This document shows, one piece after another, positions 52,838 to 61,703 of a stretch of 64,000 nucleotides of DNA. This DNA comes from Rothia nasisuis (lineage in GTDB: Bacteria > Actinomycetota > Actinomycetes > Actinomycetales > Micrococcaceae), in NCBI RefSeq assembly GCF_928381405.1, contig NZ_CAKMSB010000001.1, positions 186,001 to 250,000 of the forward strand, in the 5' to 3' direction. Position 1 is the first letter of the stretch; every line of letters starts with the position of its first letter. Under the pieces are notes generated by a model. It made no database searches. It was not told where the DNA came from and saw only the letters and a list, made by a program, of their open reading frames with translations. A program made the position numbers and the translations under genes.

Positions 52838-54571
52838 TCAACGGGTGCCGTTTGAAACGGGAATCGGGCTGGCATCGGTCAGTAGGTAGCGGCCCTCTAC
52901 CAGCTCAAGGGTCAGTGCAACTGTCTGAGTAACATCGGCCTCTTCTACCGTGATACCGGCTGCTTTAAGCTCTGCTTCGCTTTCACCGGGTGCATAGCCG
53001 GTCGCAGCTACTGTGACCTCAGCCCGCAGACTCCCATCCTGTTGGGCGCTAAGGGCCTGAATGCTCAATAACCTGGTCTGCATACCCGCCAGTTGCCCGG
53101 CCTGCGGGTGGTTCAACAGCTGTTCGTCAGCCTGAGCTAGCAAGGAACCCACCCGGCTGTAGTCAGAGATTCCTGCCGAATCACCGCTGGCCAGCACCCG
53201 GCTGCGAGTAGCTACCAGCTCGGTGAGGGCAGTAGCTAGTTCCTGCTCATCAATATGAGCTTCGCTCCCCCAGCCCGTACCCGTATCTCCTGCCCGCACC
53301 TGCCTGTCAGGCTGCGCCTCCTGTTGCGGCAAGTCAGCTGGCGTTTCCGGCGCAGGCGGGGTGGGGGCGTCCGCACCTTGGTTACCAACCAGCTGGTGAC
53401 CACCCAACATCAATACCAGCAAACCTGTTATGGCAAGGCCGCCCAGGAATACTGGCCGGGAGGCCTGCCTCGTGCCTGCGCGAGAAACCCCCGCCTTCTT
53501 GCTCCTCAGCAAAGATTTATCCCCTAGATTGGGCCGTCTTTTCTTTGGGCTCCTGCCGGTTAGTTGCGTCGCTTGCCCCAGGACGGTGCGACGAGCCAGC
53601 TTCTGACGAGTTTTTGCCTGCGGTTCAGGCACGGAGTAGGCAGGGAGCCTGGGACGCACGCTCTCGTGGGCACTCAGGTGTAGTTCTAGTTGCTCAGGGT
53701 CTGCCGTGAGATCAACCAGGGCTCCTATCTCGGTGAGAGTGGGTTGGTGAGCCCGGGAATCAATCGCGTCCTCAAGGGTGCGGGCTAGAGCCTCGGATGC
53801 CTCGGGAACAGCCAGCGGCAATGGGGCACGGAGTCTTTGAGAATGGGGCTGCTCACCGGTATAACACAACCAGATAAGAGCTGCAGCTGCGGCAGTAGCC
53901 TCAGCCTGACGGGCAGCCTGAGTTGCTTCGGGCTCTCCGCGCAAGTCAAGGTCGGGAGCCAGAAGTTTAGGAATTCCTTCTACCGTGAACACCACAGTCT
54001 CTGCGGTAAGACTGCTGTAGGTCAGTTGGTTGGCATGCAGGTAGGTGAGGGCAGCAATCACCGCTCTCACCACTGTAGTCACCTGCCCAACCGGTAAAGG
54101 CCCCCGAGCTGCACAGTAGTCAGCAAGGGTTCCTGCTTCAGCAGCCTCATACCAAATATGCGCGTTGCCTTTCTCTACTCCTGCTCCTGTCTTCTCGCCT
54201 TCTTTGCTTGCCTGCTGTTCAGCAGTGGTGATGGCATCAACGCGAAGCAGGTGAGGGTAAGTGGGCAGGGAGCAGAGCCGCTCAGCGGCGCGAGTTGACC
54301 GGGCCTCCTGGTTGAGCAGGGTCAGGGTGTAGGGGCCAGCTTGAAGTCCCAGCTCCGATGCCCCCTCGTAGCCACAGCTGACCACCCAGGTGGCGTGATG
54401 CGGCCCGCTTTCCACACGGTAGAGCGGGGTGACATCGGGCAGGAGCTGGGCGAGCCCAAGAAGGCTACCGGTGGCTGCTACAGAAGTAGCCGACTCAGCG
54501 ACCACAGCATTTGATTCTAAACGGTGGGGTGTGGTTGAAGTAGTCATGGTATAGCAATACACCAGAAACAA
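52838..54571 (-). CDS. Transmembrane Ser/Thr protein-kinase-like protein (probable pseudokinase)
   Basis: 577 residues from TTG 54571, which has GGGAG 5 bases upstream; ATG 54547 is the alternative. Residues about 40-290 follow the kinase fold (N-lobe, then HANQLTYSSLTAETVVFTVEGIPKLLAPDLDLRG), but the catalytic HRD-x-K-x-x-N loop is replaced by LTYSSLTAETV, DFG by PDLDL, and no beta3 Lys is apparent. A basic juxtamembrane stretch (about 315-375), one transmembrane helix (about 377-397) and a C-terminal external domain of about 180 residues follow. It is probably a catalytically dead sensor or scaffold. A perfect DnaA box lies just upstream. Confidence 0.82.
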   Translation of the reverse strand: MFLVYCYTMTTSTTPHRLESNAVVAESATSVAATGSLLGLAQLLPDVTPLYRVESGPHHATWVVSCGYEGASELGLQAGPYTLTLLNQEARSTRAAERLCSLPTYPHLLRVDAITTAEQQASKEGEKTGAGVEKGNAHIWYEAAEAGTLADYCAARGPLPVGQVTTVVRAVIAALTYLHANQLTYSSLTAETVVFTVEGIPKLLAPDLDLRGEPEATQAARQAEATAAAAALIWLCYTGEQPHSQRLRAPLPLAVPEASEALARTLEDAIDSRAHQPTLTEIGALVDLTADPEQLELHLSAHESVRPRLPAYSVPEPQAKTRQKLARRTVLGQATQLTGRSPKKRRPNLGDKSLLRSKKAGVSRAGTRQASRPVFLGGLAITGLLVLMLGGHQLVGNQGADAPTPPAPETPADLPQQEAQPDRQVRAGDTGTGWGSEAHIDEQELATALTELVATRSRVLASGDSAGISDYSRVGSLLAQADEQLLNHPQAGQLAGMQTRLLSIQALSAQQDGSLRAEVTVAATGYAPGESEAELKAAGITVEEADVTQTVALTLELVEGRYLLTDASPIPVSNGTR

Positions 54572-54586
54572 ATTTCTCCCAGAAAG

Positions 54587-54595
54587 TTATCCACA
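54587..54595 (+). promoter_or_regulatory. Perfect DnaA box next to the pseudokinase start
   Basis: An exact TTATCCACA, 16 bases upstream of the TTG start of the leftward gene. Confidence 0.5.
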
Positions 54596-54727
54596 GGCAG
54601 GGCGTTAGCACTAGTCACCTGCATGAAGCACCCCTGTTGGCAGGAACGTCACAATCCGTAACACACATCACACCCTGGCTGGGTAGCTCACCTGCGCTCT
54701 GTATTTTTGCCCTTTGCACAAAAGGAC

Positions 54728-54733
54728 TACCCT
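54728..54733 (+). promoter_or_regulatory. -10 TACCCT giving a leaderless lipB message
   Basis: TACCCT lies 7 bases before the lipB ATG and no Shine-Dalgarno is present, the standard geometry of leaderless actinobacterial genes. It indicates that ATG 54741 is both first base and start codon. Confidence 0.55.
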
Positions 54734-54740
54734 AGAGAGT

Positions 54741-55412
54741 ATGGCACTTTTGTTTAACAGGCTAGGCTTTGCCCCCAACTACGTGGAATACACCGAGGCA
54801 CTCGAGATTCAGCGTGCCCTCCACGAAGACGTGGCAAACAGAACCCGGCAAAACACCGTGCTCCTGCTTGAACACCGGGAGGTCATCACCGCCGGTAAGC
54901 GCACCGAAAAACACGAGTACCCGTCCGATAACAGCGTCCCCGTGATCACAATTGACCGCGGCGGTAAGCTCACCTGGCACGGCCCCGGCCAGCTGGTCGG
55001 CTACCCCATCGTGCAGTTGCCTGAGCCTATCGACGTGGTCAAATACGTGCGTGTGCTCGAAGAAATACTCATCAACGTACTCACCGATTTAGGTATCACC
55101 TGCCAGCGAGTTGAGGGACGCTCCGGGGTGTGGGTTGTTGGCGACGGGGCTCTTGTGCAGGATAAGAAAATCGCGGCCATCGGTATCCGAGTTGCCAAAA
55201 ATACCACCATGCACGGCTTCTCCCTCAACTGCAACAACCCCACCGATCCCTTTGGCGCCTTTATCCCGTGTGGCATCACAGACGCCGGCGTCACCACCAT
55301 ATCTGAACAGCTCGGCCGGAATATTAGCCCCGCTGATGTTGTTGACCGCATAGAAGACGAGCTCTCTCGCTACGCTGACCAGCTGGCAGCCAACTTCACC
55401 GTCAAAGCCTAG
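54741..55412 (+). CDS. lipB: Octanoyl-ACP:protein octanoyltransferase
   Basis: 223 residues from ATG 54741 (the longer frame at 54714 is excluded by the leaderless promoter). It transfers octanoate from acyl carrier protein to lipoyl domains. Signature [21 protein letters not shown], catalytic Lys in [12 protein letters not shown] and catalytic Cys in GAFIPCGI are present. It is followed after 67 bases by lipA, which inserts the sulfurs. Targets include SucB, encoded upstream. Confidence 0.97.
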   Translation: MALLFNRLGFAPNYVEYTEALEIQRALHEDVANRTRQNTVLLLEHREVITAGKRTEKHEYPSDNSVPVITIDRGGKLTWHGPGQLVGYPIVQLPEPIDVVKYVRVLEEILINVLTDLGITCQRVEGRSGVWVVGDGALVQDKKIAAIGIRVAKNTTMHGFSLNCNNPTDPFGAFIPCGITDAGVTTISEQLGRNISPADVVDRIEDELSRYADQLAANFTVKA

Positions 55413-55479
55413 CGAAAGCAACCGCCCACCCCATACCCGCAGGTTGAAAACCAGCCACACCAAAGGAGAAACCTCACCC

Positions 55480-56487
55480 ATGAGCGCCCAGCCCGAAGGC
55501 CGCAAGCTACTGCGTGTTGAAGCCCGCAACGCCGAGGTACCCATCGAAAAGAAGCCCTCCTGGATTAAAACCAAGGCCAAGGTCGGCCCCGAATACAAAG
55601 AAATGGTTGACCTGGCCCGTGGCTCTGGCCTGCACACCGTCTGCGAAGAGGCAGGTTGCCCGAACATCTACGAATGCTGGGAAGACCGTGAAGCCACCTA
55701 CCTCATCGGCGGTTCAGAATGTACGCGCCGCTGTGACTTCTGCATGATTGATACCGGCAAGCCCGTTGCCATCGACCGCACCGAACCCATTAAGGTAGCG
55801 CTGAACGTCAAGAAGATGGGGTTGCGCTACGCCACCGTCACCGGTGTGGCCCGCGACGACCTTGAGGACGGAGGGGCCTGGCTCTACGCCGAAACAATCC
55901 GTCAGATTCACCGCGTCTCGCCCAACACTGGCGTTGAAATCCTGATTCCCGATTTCAAAGGAAGGGAAGATGACGTGCAGCAGGTCATCGACGCGGCCCC
56001 CGAGGTTTTTGCCCACAACCTTGAGACCGTGCCCCGCATATTCCGGCAGATTCGCCCGGCTTTCCGCTACGAGCGTTCTCTTGACGTCATCACCCAGGGC
56101 AAGGAAGCCGGCATGATTACCAAGTCCAATCTGATTCTGGGCATGGGAGAGACCAACGATGAGGTCTACGAAGCCCTCTGCGATCTGCACGACGCGGGCA
56201 CCGACCTGATTACCCTCACCCAATACCTACGCCCCGGCCCCCTCTTCCACCCCATCGACCGCTGGGTCAAACCCGCAGAATTCGTGAAGCTCTCTCAGAT
56301 GGCCGAAGAAATTGGCTTCGCCGGGGTGATGGCCGGGCCCATGGTCCGCTCCTCCTACCGCGCCGGTAAACTCTGGGCCCGCGCTATGAAGAAGCAGGGC
56401 CGCGAGATTCCTGAGCACCTAGCCCATATTGACGACTCCGGCTTCGCTATGCAGGAGGCACGGTCGTTGGTCGCAGCAGGCGCCTAA
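55480..56487 (+). CDS. lipA: Lipoyl synthase
   Basis: 335-residue radical SAM enzyme that inserts two sulfurs into octanoyl-lysine. ATG 55480 has AAAGGAGAA about 9 bases upstream. Auxiliary 4Fe-4S cluster Cys C55, C60 and C66 ([12 protein letters not shown]), radical SAM cluster Cys C81, C85 and C88 (CTRRCDFC), and the C-terminal RSSYRAG with the conserved Ser ligand. Length and motifs are normal. DUF4191 follows. Confidence 0.98.
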   Translation: MSAQPEGRKLLRVEARNAEVPIEKKPSWIKTKAKVGPEYKEMVDLARGSGLHTVCEEAGCPNIYECWEDREATYLIGGSECTRRCDFCMIDTGKPVAIDRTEPIKVALNVKKMGLRYATVTGVARDDLEDGGAWLYAETIRQIHRVSPNTGVEILIPDFKGREDDVQQVIDAAPEVFAHNLETVPRIFRQIRPAFRYERSLDVITQGKEAGMITKSNLILGMGETNDEVYEALCDLHDAGTDLITLTQYLRPGPLFHPIDRWVKPAEFVKLSQMAEEIGFAGVMAGPMVRSSYRAGKLWARAMKKQGREIPEHLAHIDDSGFAMQEARSLVAAGA

Positions 56488-56516
56488 AAGCCCTAAGAAC
56501 TAGTGAATTCAAGTGC

Positions 56517-56539
56517 CCACCGGTTTTATCGGTGGGCGC
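56517..56539 (+). terminator. Terminator of lipA
   Basis: An eight-base-pair stem GCCCACCG/CGGTGGGC with a 7-base loop, followed by GCTTGCC (no strong T-run). Confidence 0.6.
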
Positions 56540-56611
56540 TTGCCGTATAGAATGGGGTCTTACGGCGCCGCAAGTTGCGCTCCATCTCAATCAACTTACG
56601 AAGGAAACCCA

Positions 56612-57361
56612 GTGGCTGAATCCCGTGGTAGCACCCGTGCTCAGACCCGCGAAGAGAAGAAGAAGGCCCGCGAAGAGCGCCGCGCCAAACGCGGCCCAGG
56701 CATGTTTGCCCAGCTCAAACAGGTCTATACGATGACTCGGGAGCAGGATCCCAACATCCCGTGGATTCTAGCCCTCATCTTCTTCGGCACCCTTCTGGTC
56801 TTCCTCCTGATTGGTGTTTTGCTCAATAACTGGATTACCTTCTTACTCATAGGTATTCCTCTGGGCCTACTTTTTGCGGTGATAGTGCTCTCCCGCCGAG
56901 CTGAAAAAGCTGCGTTTGCACAGCTGGAAGGGCAGCCCGGCCGCTCCGGGGCTGCGCTATCTACCCTGCGCCGCGGCTGGATCGTTGAGCAGCAACCGGT
57001 AGCTGCCAACAAGTCCCAGGACGTCGTCTTCCGCGCCATTGGCCGCCCTGGAATCGTCCTGGTGACCGAAGGCCCCACCAGCCGTGTCAACGGCCTGGTA
57101 CAGAAAGAAAAGCTTAGGTACAAGAAAATTCTTCCCACCGTGCCCGTGCACGTCATCAACACCGGCGACGCTGACGGCCAGGTCGGGCTTAAGCAGCTGA
57201 CCAAGACCCTGAACAAACTACCCAAGCAGCTGACTCAACAGGAGATGCACCAGGTAGCTGGTCGCATTGACTCACTGTCAAAGCACCACAACATGCTCAA
57301 TGCTATACCCAAGGGCATTGACCCTATGCGTATGCGCCCTGACCGCAAGGGTATGCGTTAA
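56612..57361 (+). CDS. DUF4191 family membrane protein
   Basis: 249 residues from GTG 56612 with AAGGAAA 6 bases upstream. A very basic N-terminus (1-45) is followed by two transmembrane helices (about 50-72 and 76-94) and a soluble C-terminal domain with RPGIVLVTEGPTSRVNGLVQKEKLRYKKIL. The family follows lipA in actinobacteria (Rv2219 type) and has no established function. Confidence 0.88.
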   Translation: MAESRGSTRAQTREEKKKAREERRAKRGPGMFAQLKQVYTMTREQDPNIPWILALIFFGTLLVFLLIGVLLNNWITFLLIGIPLGLLFAVIVLSRRAEKAAFAQLEGQPGRSGAALSTLRRGWIVEQQPVAANKSQDVVFRAIGRPGIVLVTEGPTSRVNGLVQKEKLRYKKILPTVPVHVINTGDADGQVGLKQLTKTLNKLPKQLTQQEMHQVAGRIDSLSKHHNMLNAIPKGIDPMRMRPDRKGMR

Positions 57362-57375
57362 ACAGTTTGAGACAA

Positions 57376-57422
57376 AGCCCCTCTAGCTACTGATTGCCAG
57401 ACAATCTATAGCGGGAGGGGCT
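57376..57422 (+). terminator. Terminator of the DUF4191 gene
   Basis: An eight-base-pair GC-rich stem AGCCCCTC/GAGGGGCT closing a longer, partly paired loop, followed by a CTTTTTG T-run. Confidence 0.85.
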
Positions 57423-57512
57423 CTTTTTGTATATTGCTCTTGCTATGAGTGGTTGTAGTGGCGGGCCCGTACCGGTAGTTTTAGAGAAAACCAACCGACC
57501 TCAGGAATTGTA

Positions 57513-58391
57513 ATGCAGAAAATTGTTCCCTTCATCTGGTCCGCGGGCAAGGCTGAGCAGATGATTGATCTCTACTCAGCGGCCTTCGGTGCCACCGTCG
57601 CCTCCAGTCAGACCTACCCCGATGACATGCCTGCTGAGAGAGCTGATTTCGCCGGGCAGTTGATGTCCGTGGATCTAAACGTCAGGGGCCTGATGCTCGG
57701 CATTATCAACGCCGACGATACCTACACCCCCAACCCCTCCATCAGTTTGATGATGAACTTTGACCCGGCGGCAGGCGGGGACGCCCGTCAAGAGCTAGAA
57801 GCCGCCCATGCCGCTCTAATGGCAGCAGGGGCAACAGAGCTCATGCCCCTGGGCTCTTACGATTTCTCTGACTACTATGCCTGGGTTCAGGACCCTTTCG
57901 GAGTAAGCTGGCAGCTCATGCTCACCAACCCCGCCGGTGAGCCGCGCCCAGCAGCCCTCCCGGCTATCATGTTTACTCGCGGTAACCAGGCCATGGTCTT
58001 TACCGAAAAACTCCTAGAGCTCTTCCCCGGCTCTGAGATGGGCAACCGTATACTCATGCCTGGAACTGACGATCAGGTGCTCTTCTCTGACGCCAACATT
58101 GCCGGTGACTGGATCATGATTACCGACGGCGGATCAGGCCACGAGTTCACCTTTAGCGGCGGAGTTTCCCTCTTAGTACGTGCTACTGATCAACAGAAGA
58201 TTGACGGTCTCTGGCGGGCTCTGTCAGCCGTACCCGAGAAGGAGCGCTGCGGCTGGTGCATCGATGAATACGGCATCAGCTGGCAGGTTGTTCCCGAGAA
58301 CCTAGACGAACTGCTCGCTAGCCCCGGTGCCCGCGGCGCCTTCATGCGGATGGGTAAAATCGACATTGCACAGCTCCAGGCAGCGCGCTAA
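57513..58391 (+). CDS. VOC-superfamily (PhnB-like) two-domain protein
   Basis: 292 residues with AGGAA 6 bases before ATG 57513. Two tandem beta-alpha-beta-beta-beta modules of the glyoxalase/VOC fold: residues 1-140 (KIVPFIWSAGKAEQMIDLYSAAFGA to YYAWVQDPFGVSWQL) and 150-285 (ALPAIMFTRGNQAMVFTEKLLELFP to CIDEYGISWQVVP). PhnB-like proteins have no agreed activity, and the metal-ligating residues are not clearly complete. Not seen in the canonical lipA-glnA order, so it may be an accessory gene. Confidence 0.8.
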   Translation: MQKIVPFIWSAGKAEQMIDLYSAAFGATVASSQTYPDDMPAERADFAGQLMSVDLNVRGLMLGIINADDTYTPNPSISLMMNFDPAAGGDARQELEAAHAALMAAGATELMPLGSYDFSDYYAWVQDPFGVSWQLMLTNPAGEPRPAALPAIMFTRGNQAMVFTEKLLELFPGSEMGNRILMPGTDDQVLFSDANIAGDWIMITDGGSGHEFTFSGGVSLLVRATDQQKIDGLWRALSAVPEKERCGWCIDEYGISWQVVPENLDELLASPGARGAFMRMGKIDIAQLQAAR

Positions 58392-58392
58392 C

Positions 58393-59151
58393 TTACTGTT
58401 TCTTAGCCTTCTGGTTCTTCGATGCTCTCCACCAGTTGACGATAAAAACATAGGCCACAAGCACCAGGGTAATCTGCATCATGTACCTGTCGATGGTTTC
58501 GAGGGTTGGTCGGATTCCCTCACCAAATTGCAGGCCGAGATAGAGGTAGAAAATCTTATTACCCACAGCCAGCAGGTAAATGTAACCGGCAGTAGCCCAG
58601 GCATTGAGCTTACGGATACCTGCGATAGCGACCAGGATGGCTACCGGTATGGGGGAAAAGGGGATAAAACCCAGCAGGAGGGTAAAGTAGAGGTGCTTTT
58701 CAACAAAGCGTTCAAGTTTGCGGTACCACAGCGGGGTGTGGTTAGCGAATATCCACGATATGAAGTCCTGGCCCCAGTGTTTGCCCATGAAGAAATAGAC
58801 CATGACGAACTTAATGCTACTGGCAGCAGCAATCGCTGTGAGCCCGGCCAACATGGCAATGGCTCCCTGGTTCTGGGCAGCGGTAATGAGAATGCCCAGA
58901 CCCGACCCCGTGATTATTGATAGTAACCAGGGGGCATTGACCAAAAGATTAGGTCGCAGGGGAATCATGACCATGGAGTAGACAGTCATAAAGGCCAGCA
59001 GGCCCAGCAAAATCTTGTCTACCTTCCCAGGGTTCACGAGAAAGCTCGGTAAGGACGCATCTGCCTCCTTTTCCTGCTCTTCGGCGGGAGCCGGGGCAGG
59101 CGCGCCCTCAGGTTCATCGTGCAAGGAATCAGGTTTGCTTTCGTCGCTCAC
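58393..59151 (-). CDS. DedA/VTT-type membrane protein
   Basis: 252 residues. A Pro/Glu/Ala-rich N-terminus (1-40) is followed by six or so hydrophobic segments. The reentrant motif FIPFSPIPVAILVAIAGIRKLNAWATAGYIYLLAVGNKIFYLYLG matches the VTT/DedA region. Such proteins are lipid scramblases or undecaprenyl-phosphate transporters in characterised cases; the specific substrate here is unknown. Convergent with the VOC gene, 1 base apart. Confidence 0.72.
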   Translation of the reverse strand: MSDESKPDSLHDEPEGAPAPAPAEEQEKEADASLPSFLVNPGKVDKILLGLLAFMTVYSMVMIPLRPNLLVNAPWLLSIITGSGLGILITAAQNQGAIAMLAGLTAIAAASSIKFVMVYFFMGKHWGQDFISWIFANHTPLWYRKLERFVEKHLYFTLLLGFIPFSPIPVAILVAIAGIRKLNAWATAGYIYLLAVGNKIFYLYLGLQFGEGIRPTLETIDRYMMQITLVLVAYVFIVNWWRASKNQKAKKQ

Positions 59152-59164
59152 AGTACTCCTTCGT

Positions 59165-59626
59165 CTACCGAATTTTGACCAGAATAGTGTAACGAGCCCT
59201 ATCGTGCAGGCCTCGCTGGTCGGCGTCCATAATAACCACGGGAAGAATAAGCATCACAAGCGACTGGCGAATCAGCGCAGTGAGCCAGCCAGCGGGCTGC
59301 CCGTCCAACCGCTGAACCTGCATGCCCAAGGCAAAGTGCCCCACCGTATGCCCCATAAAGCCAACAGCCGCAACCATATACAGCCAGAAGAAAACCAGCT
59401 GCGCAACGTCAAGAACGGTCACACTGGCCCCCGGAGCCAAATAATGGCCCACCACCCAAAATAGCCCCTCAACTAGGAACCAGTCCAGACAGAAAGCAAT
59501 CAGACGCGGCAGAGGGCGCGCAATAGCCCCTCGCCCGGACCGAGGGCGGCCCATACCCTGCCCCGGGTAATCCATCCAGGTAGGTGCCCCCTCAATCCAA
59601 GACCCTAAATCTTTTCGTGAAACCAT
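59165..59626 (-). CDS. RDD-family membrane protein
   Basis: 153 residues from ATG 59626, chosen because AAGGTGG lies 6-7 bases upstream. RPLPRLIAFCLDWFLVEGLFWVVGHY contains the Arg-Asp pair of the RDD family, with TM2 around 80-100 and GFMGHTVGHFALGMQVQRLDGQP. An RDD gene next to glnA is conserved in actinobacteria. Function unknown; transport is suggested for some members. Confidence 0.88.
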   Translation of the reverse strand: MVSRKDLGSWIEGAPTWMDYPGQGMGRPRSGRGAIARPLPRLIAFCLDWFLVEGLFWVVGHYLAPGASVTVLDVAQLVFFWLYMVAAVGFMGHTVGHFALGMQVQRLDGQPAGWLTALIRQSLVMLILPVVIMDADQRGLHDRARYTILVKIR

Positions 59627-59711
59627 AGACACCACCTTACCCGCTAGGCCCCGACCTGGCCCCCGCCGGGTAACCCCAGCGTCCTACCATCTGAGAAACC
59701 GAACCGCAGGC

Positions 59712-59726
59712 CCTCTACACTAGAGG
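59712..59726. promoter_or_regulatory. CCTCTA-CAC-TAGAGG dyad upstream of glnA
   Basis: A six-base perfect inverted repeat, 25 bases before the first GlnR-like box. Role unknown. Confidence 0.3.
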
Positions 59727-59750
59727 TAGGCCCCCTAGCCGACCTAGCAT

Positions 59751-59766
59751 GTAACACCGGTGCAAC
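59751..59766 (+). promoter_or_regulatory. GlnR box 1 upstream of glnA
   Basis: GTAAC-n6-GCAAC fits the Streptomyces GlnR consensus gTnAc-n6-GaAAc with one mismatch. 159 bases before the glnA ATG. Confidence 0.5.
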
Positions 59767-59781
59767 CGGCACCATAGCTAA

Positions 59782-59819
59782 GTTACACACGCGAAACATA
59801 AGCGACACTTCAGGGCAAA
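59782..59819 (+). promoter_or_regulatory. GlnR box 2 upstream of glnA
   Basis: GTTAC-n6-GAAAC is a perfect match to gTnAc-n6-GaAAc, continued at the same 6-base spacing by the weaker GACAC-n6-GCAAA. This tandem a1-b1-a2-b2 layout is typical of strong GlnR operators. Confidence 0.65.
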
Positions 59820-59909
59820 AAATCCGCCCTAGGCTAGAAACAACAACACAGGAGCCTGCCTCGCGCGGGCCCCCGCCGGTCGACAACAACTCAAGGAGAA
59901 CAACCGACC

Positions 59910-61334
59910 ATGTTCACAACCGCACAGGAAGTCCTCGACTTCATCAAAAACGAAGACATCAAGTTCGTTGATATCCGTTTCACCGACCTTCCCGGCGTGC
60001 AGCAGCACTTTAACATGCCTGCCAAGTCTATCGACGAGGACTTCTTCACCGTTGGCCAGATGTTCGATGGTTCTTCAATCCGCGGCTTCCAGGGCATCGC
60101 AGAATCAGATATGCAGCTCATCCCTGACGTCACCAGCGCCTACGTTGACCCCTTCCGCCTTGAGAAGACCCTGATTGTCACCGGATCCATCGTCAACCCC
60201 CGCACCGGCGAGTCCTACCACCGTGATCCCCGCGGTGTCGCTGAGCGCGCCGAGGAATACCTGAAGTCAACCGGCATCGCCGACACCGCCTTCTTTGCCC
60301 CCGAAGCTGAGTTCTTCGTCTTCGAGAATGTTCAGCATGAGGTCTCACCCCAGTCTGTTTCGTTCACCATCGATTCAGATGAGGCCCCGTGGAACTCTAA
60401 CCGTCGGGAAGAGGGCGGCAACCTGGGTAACAAGACCAACACCAAGGGCGGCTACTTTCCCGTCTCCCCCGTCGACAAGCAGGCTGACCTGCGTGACGCT
60501 ATGTGTGTAGCTCTCGACGAAGTCGGCCTCGAAGTTGAGCGTTCACATCACGAGGTAGGTGCACCCGGCCAGGCTGAAATCAACTACAAGTTCTCCACCC
60601 TCACCCAGGCCGCCGACGACCTGCTCAAGTTCAAGTACGTCATCAAGAACACCGCAGATGCCTGGGGCAAGACCGTCACTTTCATGCCCAAGCCCGTCTT
60701 TGGCGACAACGGTTCAGGTATGCACTGCCACCAGTCGCTGTGGCTGGATGGTGAGCCCCTCTTCTACGACGAGCGTGGCTACGCTGGCCTGTCAGACACC
60801 GCGCGCTGGTATATCGGTGGTCTGATTGAGCATTCCTCATCGGTTCTGGCCTTCACCAACCCCACCGTGAACTCCTACAAGCGCCTGGTTCCCGGCTACG
60901 AGGCCCCCATCAACATGGTTTACTCGCAGGGTAACCGCTCCGCCGGTATCCGCATTCCCATCACCGGCTCCAACCCCAAGGCTAAGCGCCTGGAGTTCCG
61001 CGCACCTGACCCCTCAGGTAACCCCTACCTAGCCTTCGCAGCCCAGCTCATGGCCGGTCTGGACGGAATCCGCAACCGCATCGAGCCACCCGCCCCCATT
61101 GACAAGGACCTCTACGAACTGCCCGCCGAAGAAGCAGCCGACATCAAGAAGGCTCCCGCCAACCTTGAAGAAGCCCTGGCAGCCCTCGAAGCTGATCATG
61201 ACTTCCTGCTGCAGGGGGATGTCTTCACCGAAGACCTAATCCAGGCCTGGATTGAATACAAGCGCACCAACGAGCTCGCTCCCCTGCAGCTGGTACCTCA
61301 CCCCCTCGAATACCAGCTCTACTACGGCGTCTAA
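59910..61334 (+). CDS. glnA: Glutamine synthetase type I
   Basis: 474-residue dodecameric enzyme making glutamine from glutamate, ammonia and ATP. ATG 59910 has AAGGAGAA about 11 bases upstream. Motifs: [25 protein letters not shown] near residue 50, [19 protein letters not shown] (in [15 protein letters not shown]), NRSAGIRIP, and [23 protein letters not shown]. The adenylylation Tyr is in KDLYELP (about 402). Regulation by adenylylation and GlnR-type control is expected. Confidence 0.98.
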   Translation: MFTTAQEVLDFIKNEDIKFVDIRFTDLPGVQQHFNMPAKSIDEDFFTVGQMFDGSSIRGFQGIAESDMQLIPDVTSAYVDPFRLEKTLIVTGSIVNPRTGESYHRDPRGVAERAEEYLKSTGIADTAFFAPEAEFFVFENVQHEVSPQSVSFTIDSDEAPWNSNRREEGGNLGNKTNTKGGYFPVSPVDKQADLRDAMCVALDEVGLEVERSHHEVGAPGQAEINYKFSTLTQAADDLLKFKYVIKNTADAWGKTVTFMPKPVFGDNGSGMHCHQSLWLDGEPLFYDERGYAGLSDTARWYIGGLIEHSSSVLAFTNPTVNSYKRLVPGYEAPINMVYSQGNRSAGIRIPITGSNPKAKRLEFRAPDPSGNPYLAFAAQLMAGLDGIRNRIEPPAPIDKDLYELPAEEAADIKKAPANLEEALAALEADHDFLLQGDVFTEDLIQAWIEYKRTNELAPLQLVPHPLEYQLYYGV

Positions 61335-61349
61335 GACCAGCTAGGTAGT
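61335..61349. other. Short linker glnA to element B
   Basis: 15 bases between the glnA stop and the left end of element B. No terminator of standard type precedes the element, so the element's own stems may end glnA transcription. Confidence 0.3.
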
Positions 61350-61673
61350 GAGGCTTATTCATTCTTATAAGGGTAGAGGTACCTTAGGCTCACAGCGTAA
61401 CTGGCCCGGACGAAGTGCCCGGGCTCAAGCGTGCAGGCACTCATGAGGGCACAGAATCAACGGAGTGAAGCGAGCGAAAGGCAGGGAGAGGGGCCAAGCG
61501 ACTCCCTTGTCTGTGCCCTGTAGGCAGAAATTTCTTGTTCTCACAGTCTCGAGTGATTCGCAGAGGTTTCTTTTCCATCTTTGGGCAGAGACCTCCGCTC
61601 ATTCCCATGAACTCTATCCGAGCCAGCAGCTACGCTGTGAGTCCGGGCACCGAATACCTTTTGAATAAGCTTC
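61350..61673. mobile_element. Structured non-coding element B with terminal inverted repeats (MITE-like)
   Basis: The ends GAGGCTTATTCA (61350-61361) and TGAATAAGCTTC (61662-61673) are inverse with one mismatch; a subterminal inverted repeat CTCACAGCGTA (61389-61399, inverse at 61631-61641) is perfect. Internal stems: GCCCGG/CCGGGC (61404-61409/61419-61424), GGGCACAGA/TCTGTGCCC (61447-61455/61510-61518) and the arm 61560-61570/61588-61598. The ends and the right third match element A. 324 bases, no coding potential. It separates glnA from the AT-rich YcaO block. Confidence 0.6.
61560..61598. repeat. Hairpin arm of element B, counterpart of 13868-13907
   Basis: Left arm 61560-61570 and right arm 61588-61598: 10 of 11 positions pair (one G-T, one A-C mismatch). 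Three consecutive pairs differ from element A (C-G, C-G, A-T in A; G-C, A-T, G-C in B), each change compensated. Confidence 0.65.
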
Positions 61674-61703
61674 ATATTTTTATTGCCTCTGAAATTACTC
61701 TCA

